Assembly: GCA_024398875.1 (NCBI GenBank)
Contig: JAKSIJ010000012.1
Coordinates: forward strand, 16,169 to 80,168
Direction of reading: 5' to 3'
Origin: Fibrobacter sp.
Lineage (GTDB): Bacteria; Fibrobacterota; Fibrobacteria; Fibrobacterales; Fibrobacteraceae
Length of the DNA stretch: 64,000 nt
A program made the translations under genes and the position numbers. Of this stretch, positions 35,874 through 46,300 are shown piece by piece. Each line of letters opens with the position of its first letter. Position 1 is the stretch's first letter. The notes under the pieces were generated by a model. It did no database searches. It saw only the letters and a program-made list of their open reading frames with translations, and was not told the origin of the DNA.

Positions 35874-36776
35874 ATGGGTTTGAAGAAAGCGATTCTCGTA
35901 GGCCAGGGCGTTATGGGCAAGCGGCACCAAAGTCGGTTGGAAGCCCGCGGTGTGGATTTTGTACAAATTATTGACAAGGCTCAGAACCCTGAGACGGAAG
36001 CCATAAGTAATGGTGGGCTGAAAGTTGCCACCGAGCCTGTGGACTTTGCCGTAGTAGCCTCTCCGGCGGAAACACATTTTGAGTATGTGCAGTATTTTCT
36101 GAAAAAAGGCGTTCCCGTTTTTGTGGAGAAGCCTTTGGCGGAAACTGCCAGCGACGCTTGGGAACTGGTGCGCTTGAGCCGCGAGGCGAAAGTCCCGCTG
36201 GTGGTGGGACATTCTGAATCCTTCAATCCGGCGTTCCAGAAATTCCGGAGGCAATTTCTGGAGAATCTGCGGCAGCAGAAAGGGGCCGAGGTGCGGCTGT
36301 TTTTCCGGCGGGAGCATGGCTACGCTGAGCGCTGCCGGGATGTGGGTGCCTCCCTCGACATGATGGTGCACGACGTTTACCTCTTCTTCATGCTCTTTGA
36401 CTTCAAGAATGTGGAGCTGGAAAGCTTTTGGCAGGGCGAATCCGGCGATGAGGCGCGAATGACTCTCTGCGTGGCCCGCGGAACTAACGCCGGCGTAAAA
36501 GCGGAATTCTACGTGAACCGCGTCAGCGATGTGGAAATTCGTGCCATCGAGGCAGTGTTCAAGAATGCTACAACTGGCGCCGAAGCCAAATTCTATGCGG
36601 ATTTGGCCCTCTGTGTGGATTGGGATAAAAGCTTGAAGCTGGTGGACGCCATCGATAACGAACACAAGTTCTTCTTTAAGTTGTTGGAAGGAGAGGGAAC
36701 TTGTTGGGGCAAACGGGCTTTGGATACTGCAGCCCAGGCGGTGGAAATCATTGCCAAAGGGCTGTTGCAGGGATAG
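35874..36776 (+). CDS. Gfo/Idh/MocA-family NAD(P)-dependent oxidoreductase
   Basis: 300 aa. N-terminal Rossmann fold with AILVGQGVMGKRHQSRL, then VVASPAETHFEYVQYFLKKG and the conserved VFVEKPLAET; the C-terminal alpha/beta dimer domain has MVHDVYLFFML. Members oxidise or reduce sugars, inositol or biliverdin; no substrate can be named. AAAAGG precedes the ATG. The gene is isolated between a repeat cluster and a convergent acyltransferase, so context does not help. Confidence 0.85.
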   Translation: MGLKKAILVGQGVMGKRHQSRLEARGVDFVQIIDKAQNPETEAISNGGLKVATEPVDFAVVASPAETHFEYVQYFLKKGVPVFVEKPLAETASDAWELVRLSREAKVPLVVGHSESFNPAFQKFRRQFLENLRQQKGAEVRLFFRREHGYAERCRDVGASLDMMVHDVYLFFMLFDFKNVELESFWQGESGDEARMTLCVARGTNAGVKAEFYVNRVSDVEIRAIEAVFKNATTGAEAKFYADLALCVDWDKSLKLVDAIDNEHKFFFKLLEGEGTCWGKRALDTAAQAVEIIAKGLLQG

Positions 36777-36892
36777 CGTTCCTGGGCCTGAAACTGCCTT
36801 TATCAAGCCAACCCATTTTAATTTATTCGTATATCGCGATGTATTTTGTCGGTCGGAGCGAACCTTGTTTTTCACGGGGTGCCGCGCGGGTT

Positions 36893-38050
36893 CTACTTTA
36901 AGGAAAGGCTTTCTCGGACAGTGATTTTCTCTTTCCCCAGCAGTCTGTAGAGTTTGCAGCGGAATAGGGGAATGGTTGCAATGACTGCGGCTATGACAAT
37001 GGGGAGGGCGATGTAGGCGATTCCGGGCTTGTCCAAATCGGTTTTGAAAATGATGCGGAGCACTAGCAGAACCCACCAGTGGACGGCGAGAATGATGAGG
37101 GCGTTTCGGGAGATGTTCCGGAGGATGCCTTTTACGATGGCGAGGGGCACGCGCAGGAAAATCTGAAACATGCCAATCAAACCCAAAATTCCAAAAGCGG
37201 AACTGGCGAGAAACACCCAGAAGTTTTTGCCCAAATCGTTGTTCATGATGCTGAAATTGGGGTCGGCAGGCTCAATGAGGGCGTAAAGGACGAAGGCGAC
37301 AATGGAAAAGATGGCGAAGAGAATTTGTTTGTAAAATGTGGTTGTTGTATTGCCGGTATTTAAAATCCCTTTGCATAGATAGCCGCAGGCGAAGAAGAAG
37401 AGAGTGGTTAAGTCGCGCTCAATGCCTAGGGGAAGGCGGATGTGGTTTTTATAGAGGAGCCAGCCAGCGGCAAGGCTTGCGCAGGCGACGATGGCAATGA
37501 AGATTTTGGGGACGATGGTAGTGTTTCGGAAAATGATGTCGCGACCGTTGAATAATTTGTTTGTAATTTTTTGTACAAGGTAAAATAGCAGACTGATGGA
37601 ATACAGCGTGAAGACGAACCAGATGGGGCCAGAGCCGACGGAGGATTTCCCGGCGATGAATATTTTTGCCAGATTCCAGAAGATGTAATCCTTGACGTCA
37701 TTAATGACGGGGTGGATATTCATGATGGACATTTTGGGAGCGCGAGGGAACCAGTCAAAATTGTAGATGACGGGGTCCAGGGCCAAAAACAGGAGCGACA
37801 AAGTGATGTAGGGGAGGAGCAGTACTTTCGTCTTATGGAGAAAATAGCCTTTGAAGGTGGGGAAACGTCGGGTGCTGAAAAGGACTCCGCTGATGAAGAA
37901 GAAGGCGGACATGCGGAAGGCGCTCAGGTGCTCCATTCCTATCTGGATGTTCGCGAAGGATTGCTCCAGATGATAGAGGCAAACCAGCAACAGGACGAAA
38001 CCTTTGTATTCGTCAATCCATTGGATGCGATTGGAAGTGGCTTGAGGCAT
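36893..38050 (-). CDS. Acyltransferase family 3 integral membrane protein
   Basis: 385 aa with about ten transmembrane helices. The N-terminus WIDEYKGFVLLLVCLYHLEQ matches the acyltransferase_3 opening, and MSAFFFISGVLFSTRRFPTF is the usual second block. Such enzymes O-acetylate or acylate surface polysaccharides, LPS or peptidoglycan. It starts 8 nt after the stop of the MBL-fold gene, so the two are probably cotranscribed. Target unknown. Confidence 0.82.
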   Translation of the reverse strand: MPQATSNRIQWIDEYKGFVLLLVCLYHLEQSFANIQIGMEHLSAFRMSAFFFISGVLFSTRRFPTFKGYFLHKTKVLLLPYITLSLLFLALDPVIYNFDWFPRAPKMSIMNIHPVINDVKDYIFWNLAKIFIAGKSSVGSGPIWFVFTLYSISLLFYLVQKITNKLFNGRDIIFRNTTIVPKIFIAIVACASLAAGWLLYKNHIRLPLGIERDLTTLFFFACGYLCKGILNTGNTTTTFYKQILFAIFSIVAFVLYALIEPADPNFSIMNNDLGKNFWVFLASSAFGILGLIGMFQIFLRVPLAIVKGILRNISRNALIILAVHWWVLLVLRIIFKTDLDKPGIAYIALPIVIAAVIATIPLFRCKLYRLLGKEKITVRESLSLK

Positions 38051-38058
38051 GCTGGTGG

Positions 38059-38718
38059 CTAGAAGTTCTCGCGTTCCTTGCCGATGGTTGTGGGGATGCC
38101 GTGGCCCGGGTAGACGATGGTTTCGGGCGGGAGGGTCAGCAGTTTGTTTTTGATGTTTGCGATGAGGGCTTCCTCGCTGCCTTCGAAGAGGTCCGTGCGG
38201 CCGATGGTGCCGGCGAAGAGGCTATCGCCGGAGAAAAGTATGGGGCCGTTGCCGGGTGCGGAGGCTGCGCCGGATGTGAAATTCTCGCAGTAGAAGGCGA
38301 GACCTCCGGGAGAGTGTCCCGCGATATGGAAGACGTGGAGCTTGATGCCTGAAATTTCTACCGTATCGCCCTCGGCGAGGTAATTGCCGATAGGGCCTGC
38401 GGGGTCGGGACAGGGAATGCCAAACATCTGGCTTTGTTCCTCCTGAATGTCCATGAAAAAAGCGTCTTCCTCGTGGGCTTCTGCCTTCACGTTGAAGGTC
38501 CGTTCCACAAATGCATTCCCGAGAACGTGGTCCAGATGAAGATGTGTGTTCAGAACTCGACGGACGGTAAGGCCCTCAGAGGCGATGTAGTCGGCCAGCT
38601 CTTTTTGTTCTCGCGGAACGCTGACGCTTGGGTCGATGAGAATTGCATCTCCCGCGTTGTTGCTCAAAACATAGGCGTTGACGCCGAAACAGTTTACCAC
38701 AAATTGTTTGAGTTTCAT
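38059..38718 (-). CDS. MBL-fold metallo-hydrolase (glyoxalase II-like)
   Basis: 219 aa, cytosolic. The zinc motif THLHLDHVLG, the IAGHSPGGLAFYC histidine, ILFSGDSLFAGTIGRTDLFE and PGHGIPTTIG give a full binuclear metal site. Close in pattern to the YcbL-type hydroxyacylglutathione hydrolases, which cleave thioesters such as S-lactoylglutathione. It lies downstream of cysS but behind a terminator-like hairpin, and just upstream of the acyltransferase. Substrate not proven. Confidence 0.85.
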   Translation of the reverse strand: MKLKQFVVNCFGVNAYVLSNNAGDAILIDPSVSVPREQKELADYIASEGLTVRRVLNTHLHLDHVLGNAFVERTFNVKAEAHEEDAFFMDIQEEQSQMFGIPCPDPAGPIGNYLAEGDTVEISGIKLHVFHIAGHSPGGLAFYCENFTSGAASAPGNGPILFSGDSLFAGTIGRTDLFEGSEEALIANIKNKLLTLPPETIVYPGHGIPTTIGKERENF

Positions 38719-38725
38719 ACTGCTA

Positions 38726-38760
38726 ATATAAAAATCCGTTCGGACGGACCAAACGGATTT
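38726..38760 (-). terminator. Rho-independent terminator after cysS
   Basis: AAATCCGTT / AACGGATTT (38752-38760 with 38732-38740 on the + strand) with an 11-nt loop; on the minus strand T-rich sequence follows. It should reduce read-through from cysS to the MBL gene. Confidence 0.65.
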
Positions 38761-38786
38761 AGAAATTATTTTGTTTCAACCACTGA

Positions 38787-40247
38787 TTACTCTTTAATGC
38801 TCCAGGTGGTGCCTTCCTTCGAGTCCTTGATGACCACGTTCATGGCGGCAAGTTCGTCGCGGATGCGGTCGCTTTCGGCCCAGTTCTTGTTCGCGCGGGC
38901 TTCCTTGCGGAGGGCGAGGAGTTCTTCCACCTTGGCGACATCGACGCCTGCGGCGCCTTCTTCGGCCTTCTTCTTGTAATCCTTGCGCGGTTCGTCGAGT
39001 TTTAAGCCGAAGATCTTGTCCATGTCCATCACGAGGGCGGCCTTTTCGCCGTCGTCGATATCGCTCTTGAGCATGGTGTTCAAAATGCCGAGAGCGCGGG
39101 GCATGTTGAGGTCGTCGCCAATCGCGTTCTTGAAGTCTTCCTGGAAGGCCTTCGCCTTTTCGCTTGTGATTTCGGTAGCCTTTCCGATGAGGGCGTCCGT
39201 CTTCTTGTGCAGGCTCTTGAGGGCTTCCTTGGCGCCTTCGAGGGCTTCCCAGGTGAAGTTCAGGTAGTTGCGGTAGTGGCTGCCGAGCGCGAAGTAGCGG
39301 TAGTCGAGCGGGTTGAAGCCGCGGTCCACGAGCAAATCCACCGTGAGGAATTCGCCACTGCTCTTGCTCATCTTGCCGAATGTCGTTGCCGTGGTGCCGT
39401 CTTCCAGCTTTTCTTCGCTGGCGGTACGCAGGAATTCACCGTGCATCCAGAAACGGCTGAACGGCTTGCCGGTAGCGCATTCGCTCTGGGCGATTTCGTT
39501 CGTGTGGTGTACGCGGACGTGGTCCGTACCGCCGCAGTGAATGTCAAGAGTCGGGCCGTTGTACTTCATGGCCATGGCAGAGCATTCGATGTGCCAACCG
39601 GGAAAACCTACACCCCACGGACTGTCCCATTCCATGGCGCGCTTCTTGTCGGTGGGGCTGAATTTCCAGAGTGCGAAGTCTGTCGCGGCGCGTTTTTCGC
39701 CCATGTCGATGCGGCTACCTTTGCGGAGGTTTTCCACGTCGAGGCGCGCGAAGTCCGCATAGCGCGGGAACTTGAGGCTGTCGAAGTAGATGCCGTCGCT
39801 GGTGCGGTATGTGTAGCCCTTTTCTTCCAAGGTCTTCACCAGGTCAATCTGTTCCTGGATGTGCTGCGTGGCGGGAGTCCAGCGGGTCGGTTCCTGGATG
39901 TTCAGACGGTGCCAGTCGTTCATGAAGGCGTCGGTGTAGAACTTCGCGATGTCCCAGACGGACTTGCCTTCGCGGGCGGCTCCCTTTTCCATCTTGTCGT
40001 CGCCAGAGTCAGCGTCGCTTGTGAGGTGGCCTACGTCCGTGATGTTCACGATGTGGTTCACCTTGTAGCCGTAGTAGTTCAAGGTGCGGACCAGGAAGTC
40101 TTCAAAAATGTAGGTACGGAGGTTGCCGATATGGGCGAAGTGGTACACCGTCGGGCCACAACAGTACATACGCACGGCGGGAACGCCTTCGGGGAGAGTG
40201 AATTCCTCTTTCTTGCGTGATGCAGTATTGTAGAATTGAAGTGCCAT
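38787..40247 (-). CDS. cysS: Cysteinyl-tRNA synthetase
   Basis: Charges tRNA-Cys; cytosolic class I synthetase, 486 aa. The start at 40247 is favoured because GGAGG lies 5 nt upstream; an ATG four codons earlier overlaps that site. HIGH-type motif HFAHIGNLR and KMSKS motif FGKMSKSSGE are present, as are the zinc-binding Cys in MYCCGPTVY and the His/Cys of WHIECSAMAMKY. The C-terminal DALR-like helix bundle ends DELAAMNVVIKDSKEGTTW. Length and motifs are normal. The NRPS gene diverges from it. Confidence 0.96.
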   Translation of the reverse strand: MALQFYNTASRKKEEFTLPEGVPAVRMYCCGPTVYHFAHIGNLRTYIFEDFLVRTLNYYGYKVNHIVNITDVGHLTSDADSGDDKMEKGAAREGKSVWDIAKFYTDAFMNDWHRLNIQEPTRWTPATQHIQEQIDLVKTLEEKGYTYRTSDGIYFDSLKFPRYADFARLDVENLRKGSRIDMGEKRAATDFALWKFSPTDKKRAMEWDSPWGVGFPGWHIECSAMAMKYNGPTLDIHCGGTDHVRVHHTNEIAQSECATGKPFSRFWMHGEFLRTASEEKLEDGTTATTFGKMSKSSGEFLTVDLLVDRGFNPLDYRYFALGSHYRNYLNFTWEALEGAKEALKSLHKKTDALIGKATEITSEKAKAFQEDFKNAIGDDLNMPRALGILNTMLKSDIDDGEKAALVMDMDKIFGLKLDEPRKDYKKKAEEGAAGVDVAKVEELLALRKEARANKNWAESDRIRDELAAMNVVIKDSKEGTTWSIKE

Positions 40248-40398
40248 TTTTGCCTCCATTATTTGTTTTCGGGGGCAAATTTAGAAAACTTTTAGCCTAA
40301 TTTACGTGGCTCCCGCGGTCAGAGCGTTCTAATTCGGATTGTAAAACCATTTGCGGTAATTTTTATAGATTTCAAAGTGAAATACAAGGATTATAGAT

Positions 40399-43300
40399 AT
40401 GCCTAAAACAATTAGTCAGTTGCTTCTCAATTCCATTAAAAATTATGGGAGTCGTCTTGCTCTTCTCAAGGGTGTGAATGTCGAAGATATCACTTACGCG
40501 GAACTCAGTGCGCGTGCTGCAAAGGTTGCTGGGTATCTTTTTGAAAAAGGGCTCAAAAAGGGTGACCGCATCGTCATCCTCATGGAGCGAAACAACGATT
40601 ACGTGGTGACCATGACGGCTTGCCTTTTGTACGGCATTGTCTGTATACCGCAGGATACGGAATATCCGAAGGAACGCATTGATAAGGTCCTTGCCAACAG
40701 CGAAGCAAAATTGCTGTTTGTGAAGAAGGATTATGAAGATGCAATGAAGGCGAAACCGGCCGAGTTGAAGGAATTGCCGGCGGCTACGGATGAAGCCTAC
40801 ATCCTCTTTACCTCGGGCTCCACAGGCGTGCCCAAGGGAATCATACATACCCAGGTGAGTGTGGGTTTTGCGGCCCATGGCCTCTGCGCAGGTGTGGATG
40901 GAACCTATAAGGACATTTTTGCGAAGAATTCCTCCTTTGCCTTTGGCATCACGCTGTTTGATATGCTGGGCGCACTTTCTTGTGGCGCTGCGATTTTGGT
41001 CTCGCCCGTAGAATATGTGAAGGACCCCTCGAAGCTTTCGGAATTTTTGTGCCAGAATAAAGTGACTGTGGCCATGATTACGCCCCGCATGCTCCGCTAC
41101 TTCAATGTGAAGGGCAACTACATGCGAATTATTCTCACGGGTTCTGAAAAAGTGGTGGATACCGCTCCGAAGAATTACCGCCTGGTGAATTTGTATGGCC
41201 AGTCCGAAGTATTGCCGGTTTCCTTCTTTGAAATTGACAAGTCTTATCCGTCCACCCCGATTGGTAAAGCTGTAGAGGGCATAAATATTTACCTGTTGGA
41301 TGAAGATGGCAATGAAAGCGATGAAGGCGAAGTCTGCGTGACGGGCTACGGCTTTTCGGGATACCTCAATATGCCGGAACTTACGGCGAAAACCCTCACG
41401 CCGAATCCGTTCAAGGATCGCGATGGCTGGGATTTGCTTCTCCACATGGGGGATATTGCCAAACGATTGCCCGATGGAAACCTGCTTTACCTGAACCGTA
41501 AAGACTGGATGGTGAAAATCAATGGCCAGCGCGTGGAACCGGGCGAAATCGAGACGGTGATTCGCAACTTCCCGGGAGTGGCAGATGCTGCTGTCCAGCA
41601 TTTTTTGAACAAGTATAGCCAAACCTATCTCTGTGCCTACTATACCGAGAAGAGCGCGGTAGATTTGGATTTGCTGAAGAAGACCATTGCTGAAAAATTG
41701 CCGCCCTACATGATGCCGGCCTTCTTTGTGAAGCTGGAGAAGATGCCTACCAATGCCAACGGAAAATTGAATCGTTTGGCGTTGAAGGAACCGGATGCAA
41801 GTTTGTTCCAGAAGCAGTTTGTGGCGCCGGAAAATGAGGTGCAGGCTACTGTCTGTAAGGCGTTTGAGAAGATCCTGTCTGTGCCGCAAGTGGGTATTGA
41901 CGATGACTTCTTCACTCTGGGTGGCGATTCCATCAAGACCATGGTCTTGATTAAGGAATGTGAAGCTTTGGGACTCACCTTTGTTGATGTGATGAGTGGT
42001 CGCACTCCGCGGAACATGGCGCTGAAGGTTAGCGCAACGGGTAAAAACCTCGCGCTGGATGTGCAGGAGACCATGCCTCTGACGGATAGCCAGATGGGCA
42101 TCTATCTGGACGGCATCGCAAATGAATTCAGTTGCAAGTACAACATTCCCTTTGCCTTCGATTTTGCCGCGGGCAGTGTGGACGCTCGCCGCCTTCAGGA
42201 TGCGGTGACGAAGGCTGTTGCAAATTTCCGGGCGTTCGCCACACGTATTGACGTGGTGAATGGAACGCCCATGATGAAGCCTGCGGAAAAACTGCCGGAA
42301 GTGGAATTTGTGGAAACGAGTGACGACGAGTTCCTGCAGATGAAGGCTTCTTTTGTGAAGCCATTCTCCTTCGCTGACGGAGCCCTCTGGCGTGCTGTTG
42401 TGGTGAAGACCCCGAAGCATGTGCATCTGCTTTTCGACATCCATCACATTCTGTTTGATGGCACTTCCCTCGTGGTGTTCGAACGTGCGATTGCAACGGC
42501 CTACAATGGCGAGAAAATCGCTCCTGAAAGCTGGACGCCGTTTGAGGTTTCTGCGTACGAAATCGCCCGGCAGAAGAGCGAGCAGGTGGCGAAGGCCTAC
42601 GAGTACTTTGACAAGTATGTGGGCGGTGTGGAATGCGATTCTAATATCATTCCCGACAAGTCCGAGGAATCCTTGGGCGAGCGCCGCGATGTTGTTGAGT
42701 TTGTGCTGAAGTCAAACCGCGAGAAGGTGGAACAGTTCACCCGCGGTCATGGCATTACGGAAAACACTTTGCTGCTTTCTGCCTTCTGCTATGCCTTGGC
42801 AAAATATACGGGTCAGAATGAGAGCCTGGTGGCCAGCGTGAACAATGGACGCCATGTGAATGAACTGGATAATTCCATCGGTATGTTTGTGCGCACGTTC
42901 CCCATCCACATGGAGTTTGACGAAAATGCCGAGGTGGGAGCGTTCCTCAATGAGGCCCAGAACAACTTGTTCCAGACCATGGGTAACGATAGCGCTTCCT
43001 TTGCGACACTTGCCGGAAAATACGGCATTACGGGCGATGTGAAATTCGTTTATCAGTCCGAGATGCTGAATGATTTCACGCTGAATGGCTGCATGGCTTT
43101 GACGGAAGATTTGGATACCATCGATGCTATTTCCAACATGGATATGATGGTGAAGAAGTCTGCGGTTGGCTACAAGGTAACCCTCAGCTTTAAACGCGCA
43201 AAGTACAGCCGTGAAAATATCGAAAGTTTCGGCAGCCTCTACGAAGAGATTGTGGATGGCTTGCTTTCTGTGAAGAAACTTTCCGATATGAATTTGATTT

Positions 43301-46300
43301 CTGCAAAGGCCAGCGCCTTTGTGGATGGTGTGAACGATACGGATGTGGAATATGACCGCAGTGAGAATGTGGTGGATGTTTTGCGTCGTGCAAGCGATGA
43401 TCAGTCACGCGTCGCCGTCTCCTTCAAGGACAAAACCTGGACTTATGGCGAATTTAACGCCATTACAGATAAATTAGCCACGCATCTTGTTGCTAAAGGT
43501 TTCAAGAAGGACGACTTTGTATCCGTGCTTATTCCCCGCAACGATTTCATGCCCATTACAGCCTGGGGCGTGGTGAAGTCTGGTGCTGCATATCAACCTT
43601 TGGATCCCACCTACCCGAAGGAACGCCTGAACTTCATGGTGAAGGACTGTGGCGCGAAGCTCCTCATTGCAGACCGTAGCCTCCGCGACCTCTTGGATGA
43701 ATATACGGGCGAAGTGCTGTATACGGACGAAATTGAGAAATTGCCGGCTCCAACAGCGCCTGTGGATGTGAAGATTGCGCCGGACAATGCCATCGTCATC
43801 ATTTACACTTCCGGCACCACGGGCACTCCCAAGGGCTGCGTGCTGGAACACAGAAACATCGTCTGCTTCCACTACAACCATGCCAAAACCATGGGATTGG
43901 ATGCAAATTCCCATGTGGCCACTTATGCCAGCTTCGGCTTTGATGCCGGCGTCATGGATGTGTTCACCACCTTCATGGCTGGTGGTTCACTCTATGTGAT
44001 TCCAGACGAAATCCGCTTGGATTTGGCTCAGATGGATGAATTCTATGTGAAGAATTCCATCACTCAAGGCTTCATGACGACCCAAGTTGGTCGAATGTTT
44101 GCTCAATCGACCAAGTGCACCTCTTTGAAGAACTTCTTGGTGGGTGGCGAAAAGTTGGTGCCTTTTGATCCGCCAAAGAATTTTGCTTTTATCAATGGCT
44201 ATGGCCCCAGTGAAACCATTGCCTACGTGGCCCATCATGTGGTGACCGATGGCAAGGCGTTGCAGCCCGTTGGTATTCCCAGCGGCAATACAAAGTTGTA
44301 TGTAGTCGACAAGTTCAACCGCATGTTGCCTGCGGGTGCTTGTGGCGAATTGTGCATTTCTGGCGCCCAGGTGGGTCGTGGTTATCTCGGTCGCCCTGAA
44401 AAGACTGCGGAATCCTTCGTGCAGAATCCGTTCTCCAGCGATCCCCATTACCAGCGCATGTACCGCACGGGTGATATCGTGCGTTTACTGCCTACGGGTG
44501 AGATTGACTTTGTGGGACGTCGCGACGGTCAGGTGAAGATTCGCGGCTTCCGTGTGGAATTGACAGAAGTGGAGCAGATTGTGCGCCAGTTCGAGGGCGT
44601 GAAAAATGCTACGGTTCAGGCCTACGACAATTCTGCTGGCGGCAAGTTCATCGCGGCCTTCGTGGTGTGCGATGGCAAGTTGGATGTGGAAAAACTGAAT
44701 GCCTTCATCGCAGCGGAAAAACCGCCCTATATGGTGCCTGCGGTGACTGTACAGCTGGAGCAGATTCCGCTGAATGCCAACGGCAAGGTGGATAAACGCA
44801 AGCTGCCGAAGCCTGAAATCCGCTTTGAGGATGTGGTGGCTCCGAAAACTGACATGCAGAAACGCGTGTTCGAGGTCGTGGCGAAGATTCTTGGTTTTGA
44901 AGAATTTGGCATCAATACGGATTTGTATGCCGCAGGACTCAACTCGCTTGCATCCATTCGCGTGAATGCTGCCCTCTCTGAGACATTCGGCGTGGCCATG
45001 ACCATCCGTGATTTGAAGGCGAACCCGACGGTGGAACAGCTGGCGGATTTGATTGAGGGTCGCGTGAAGGAAGATGCAGGGGAGGCTCGCGAAATTCTCG
45101 CAGACTATCCGCTGACCAAAACTCAGGAGGGCATCTACATCGAATGCCTTTCTCAGCCCAACGAGACTGTTTACAACATTCCAGTGCTTTTGAAGCTGGA
45201 CAAGTCCATCGATTTGGCAAAGCTGAAATCTGCAGTGGTGAAGACGGTTGCCGCTCATCCGTACATGAAGTTCCGCATCTTTACGGACGAAGAGGGTCGC
45301 GTGCGCCAGAAACGCATGGATGGCGAAGCTTGGGATGAAAGCAACATCGAAATCATCAATGGCGAAATGGATGCTGCCATGAAGAAACGTCTTGTCCACC
45401 CATTCAATCTGACGGGTGGCCTCCTGTTCCGTGTTGTGCTGGTGTGCGGCAAGGAAAACTACTTCTTCATGGACATCCACCACATTGTTGGCGACGGAAC
45501 TTCTGTTGCAAACTTGTTGCAGGATATTTCCAAGGCTTATGCCGGCGAGACTCTGGAAACCGAGAAGTACACGGGCTTCGATGTTGCCTTTGACGAGGAA
45601 AAACTTCGCAAGGGAGATGCTCTCGGAAAGGCTAAGGAATTCTACGAGAATTTGCTCTCTGGCGTGGATGCCGATTGTTTGCCCAATGGTGATGTCGCCA
45701 TCGCTACAGAAGACGGCTGCCGCAATCTGACTCGCGATAGTTCCGCAAATCTCTGCAGCCAGGTGGAGGCCTACTGCGAAAAGAATCATGTCAGCGTGAA
45801 TGGCTTCCTCTGCTCCGCCTTCGGGCTTGTTCTCGGTCGCTATGTCGGTTCGGACGAGCCGGTATTCACCACCGTCTACAACGGGCGTAATGATTCCCGC
45901 GTGCAGAACAGTGTTGCCATGCTGGTGAAGACTTTGCCTGTGTACTGCAACCTCCGCGAGCGTGCCGTTGCTGAACTGGTGTCTGAAACCAGCACACAGT
46001 TGGTGGACAGCATGGCGAATGACCTCTATTCCTTCTCGGAAATCAGCCGCGAACTTGGTGTGAAGGCAGATGTGATGTTCATCTACCAGGGTGACAATTT
46101 CGAGTTTAAGGAATTCTGCGCAGCTCCCGCTGAATTGATTTCTCTGCCGCTTTCTGGCGAAAAGGCTCCCATCGTTTTGCAGGTGGACAAGGCTCTTGAC
46201 AAGTTCCGCTACTCTCTGGACATTGACCGCGCCTCCTTCAGCGAGGATTTCGGCAAGTTCTTGATGAGTGCCTTCGAGGCTTGCGTGAAGTCTATGCTCC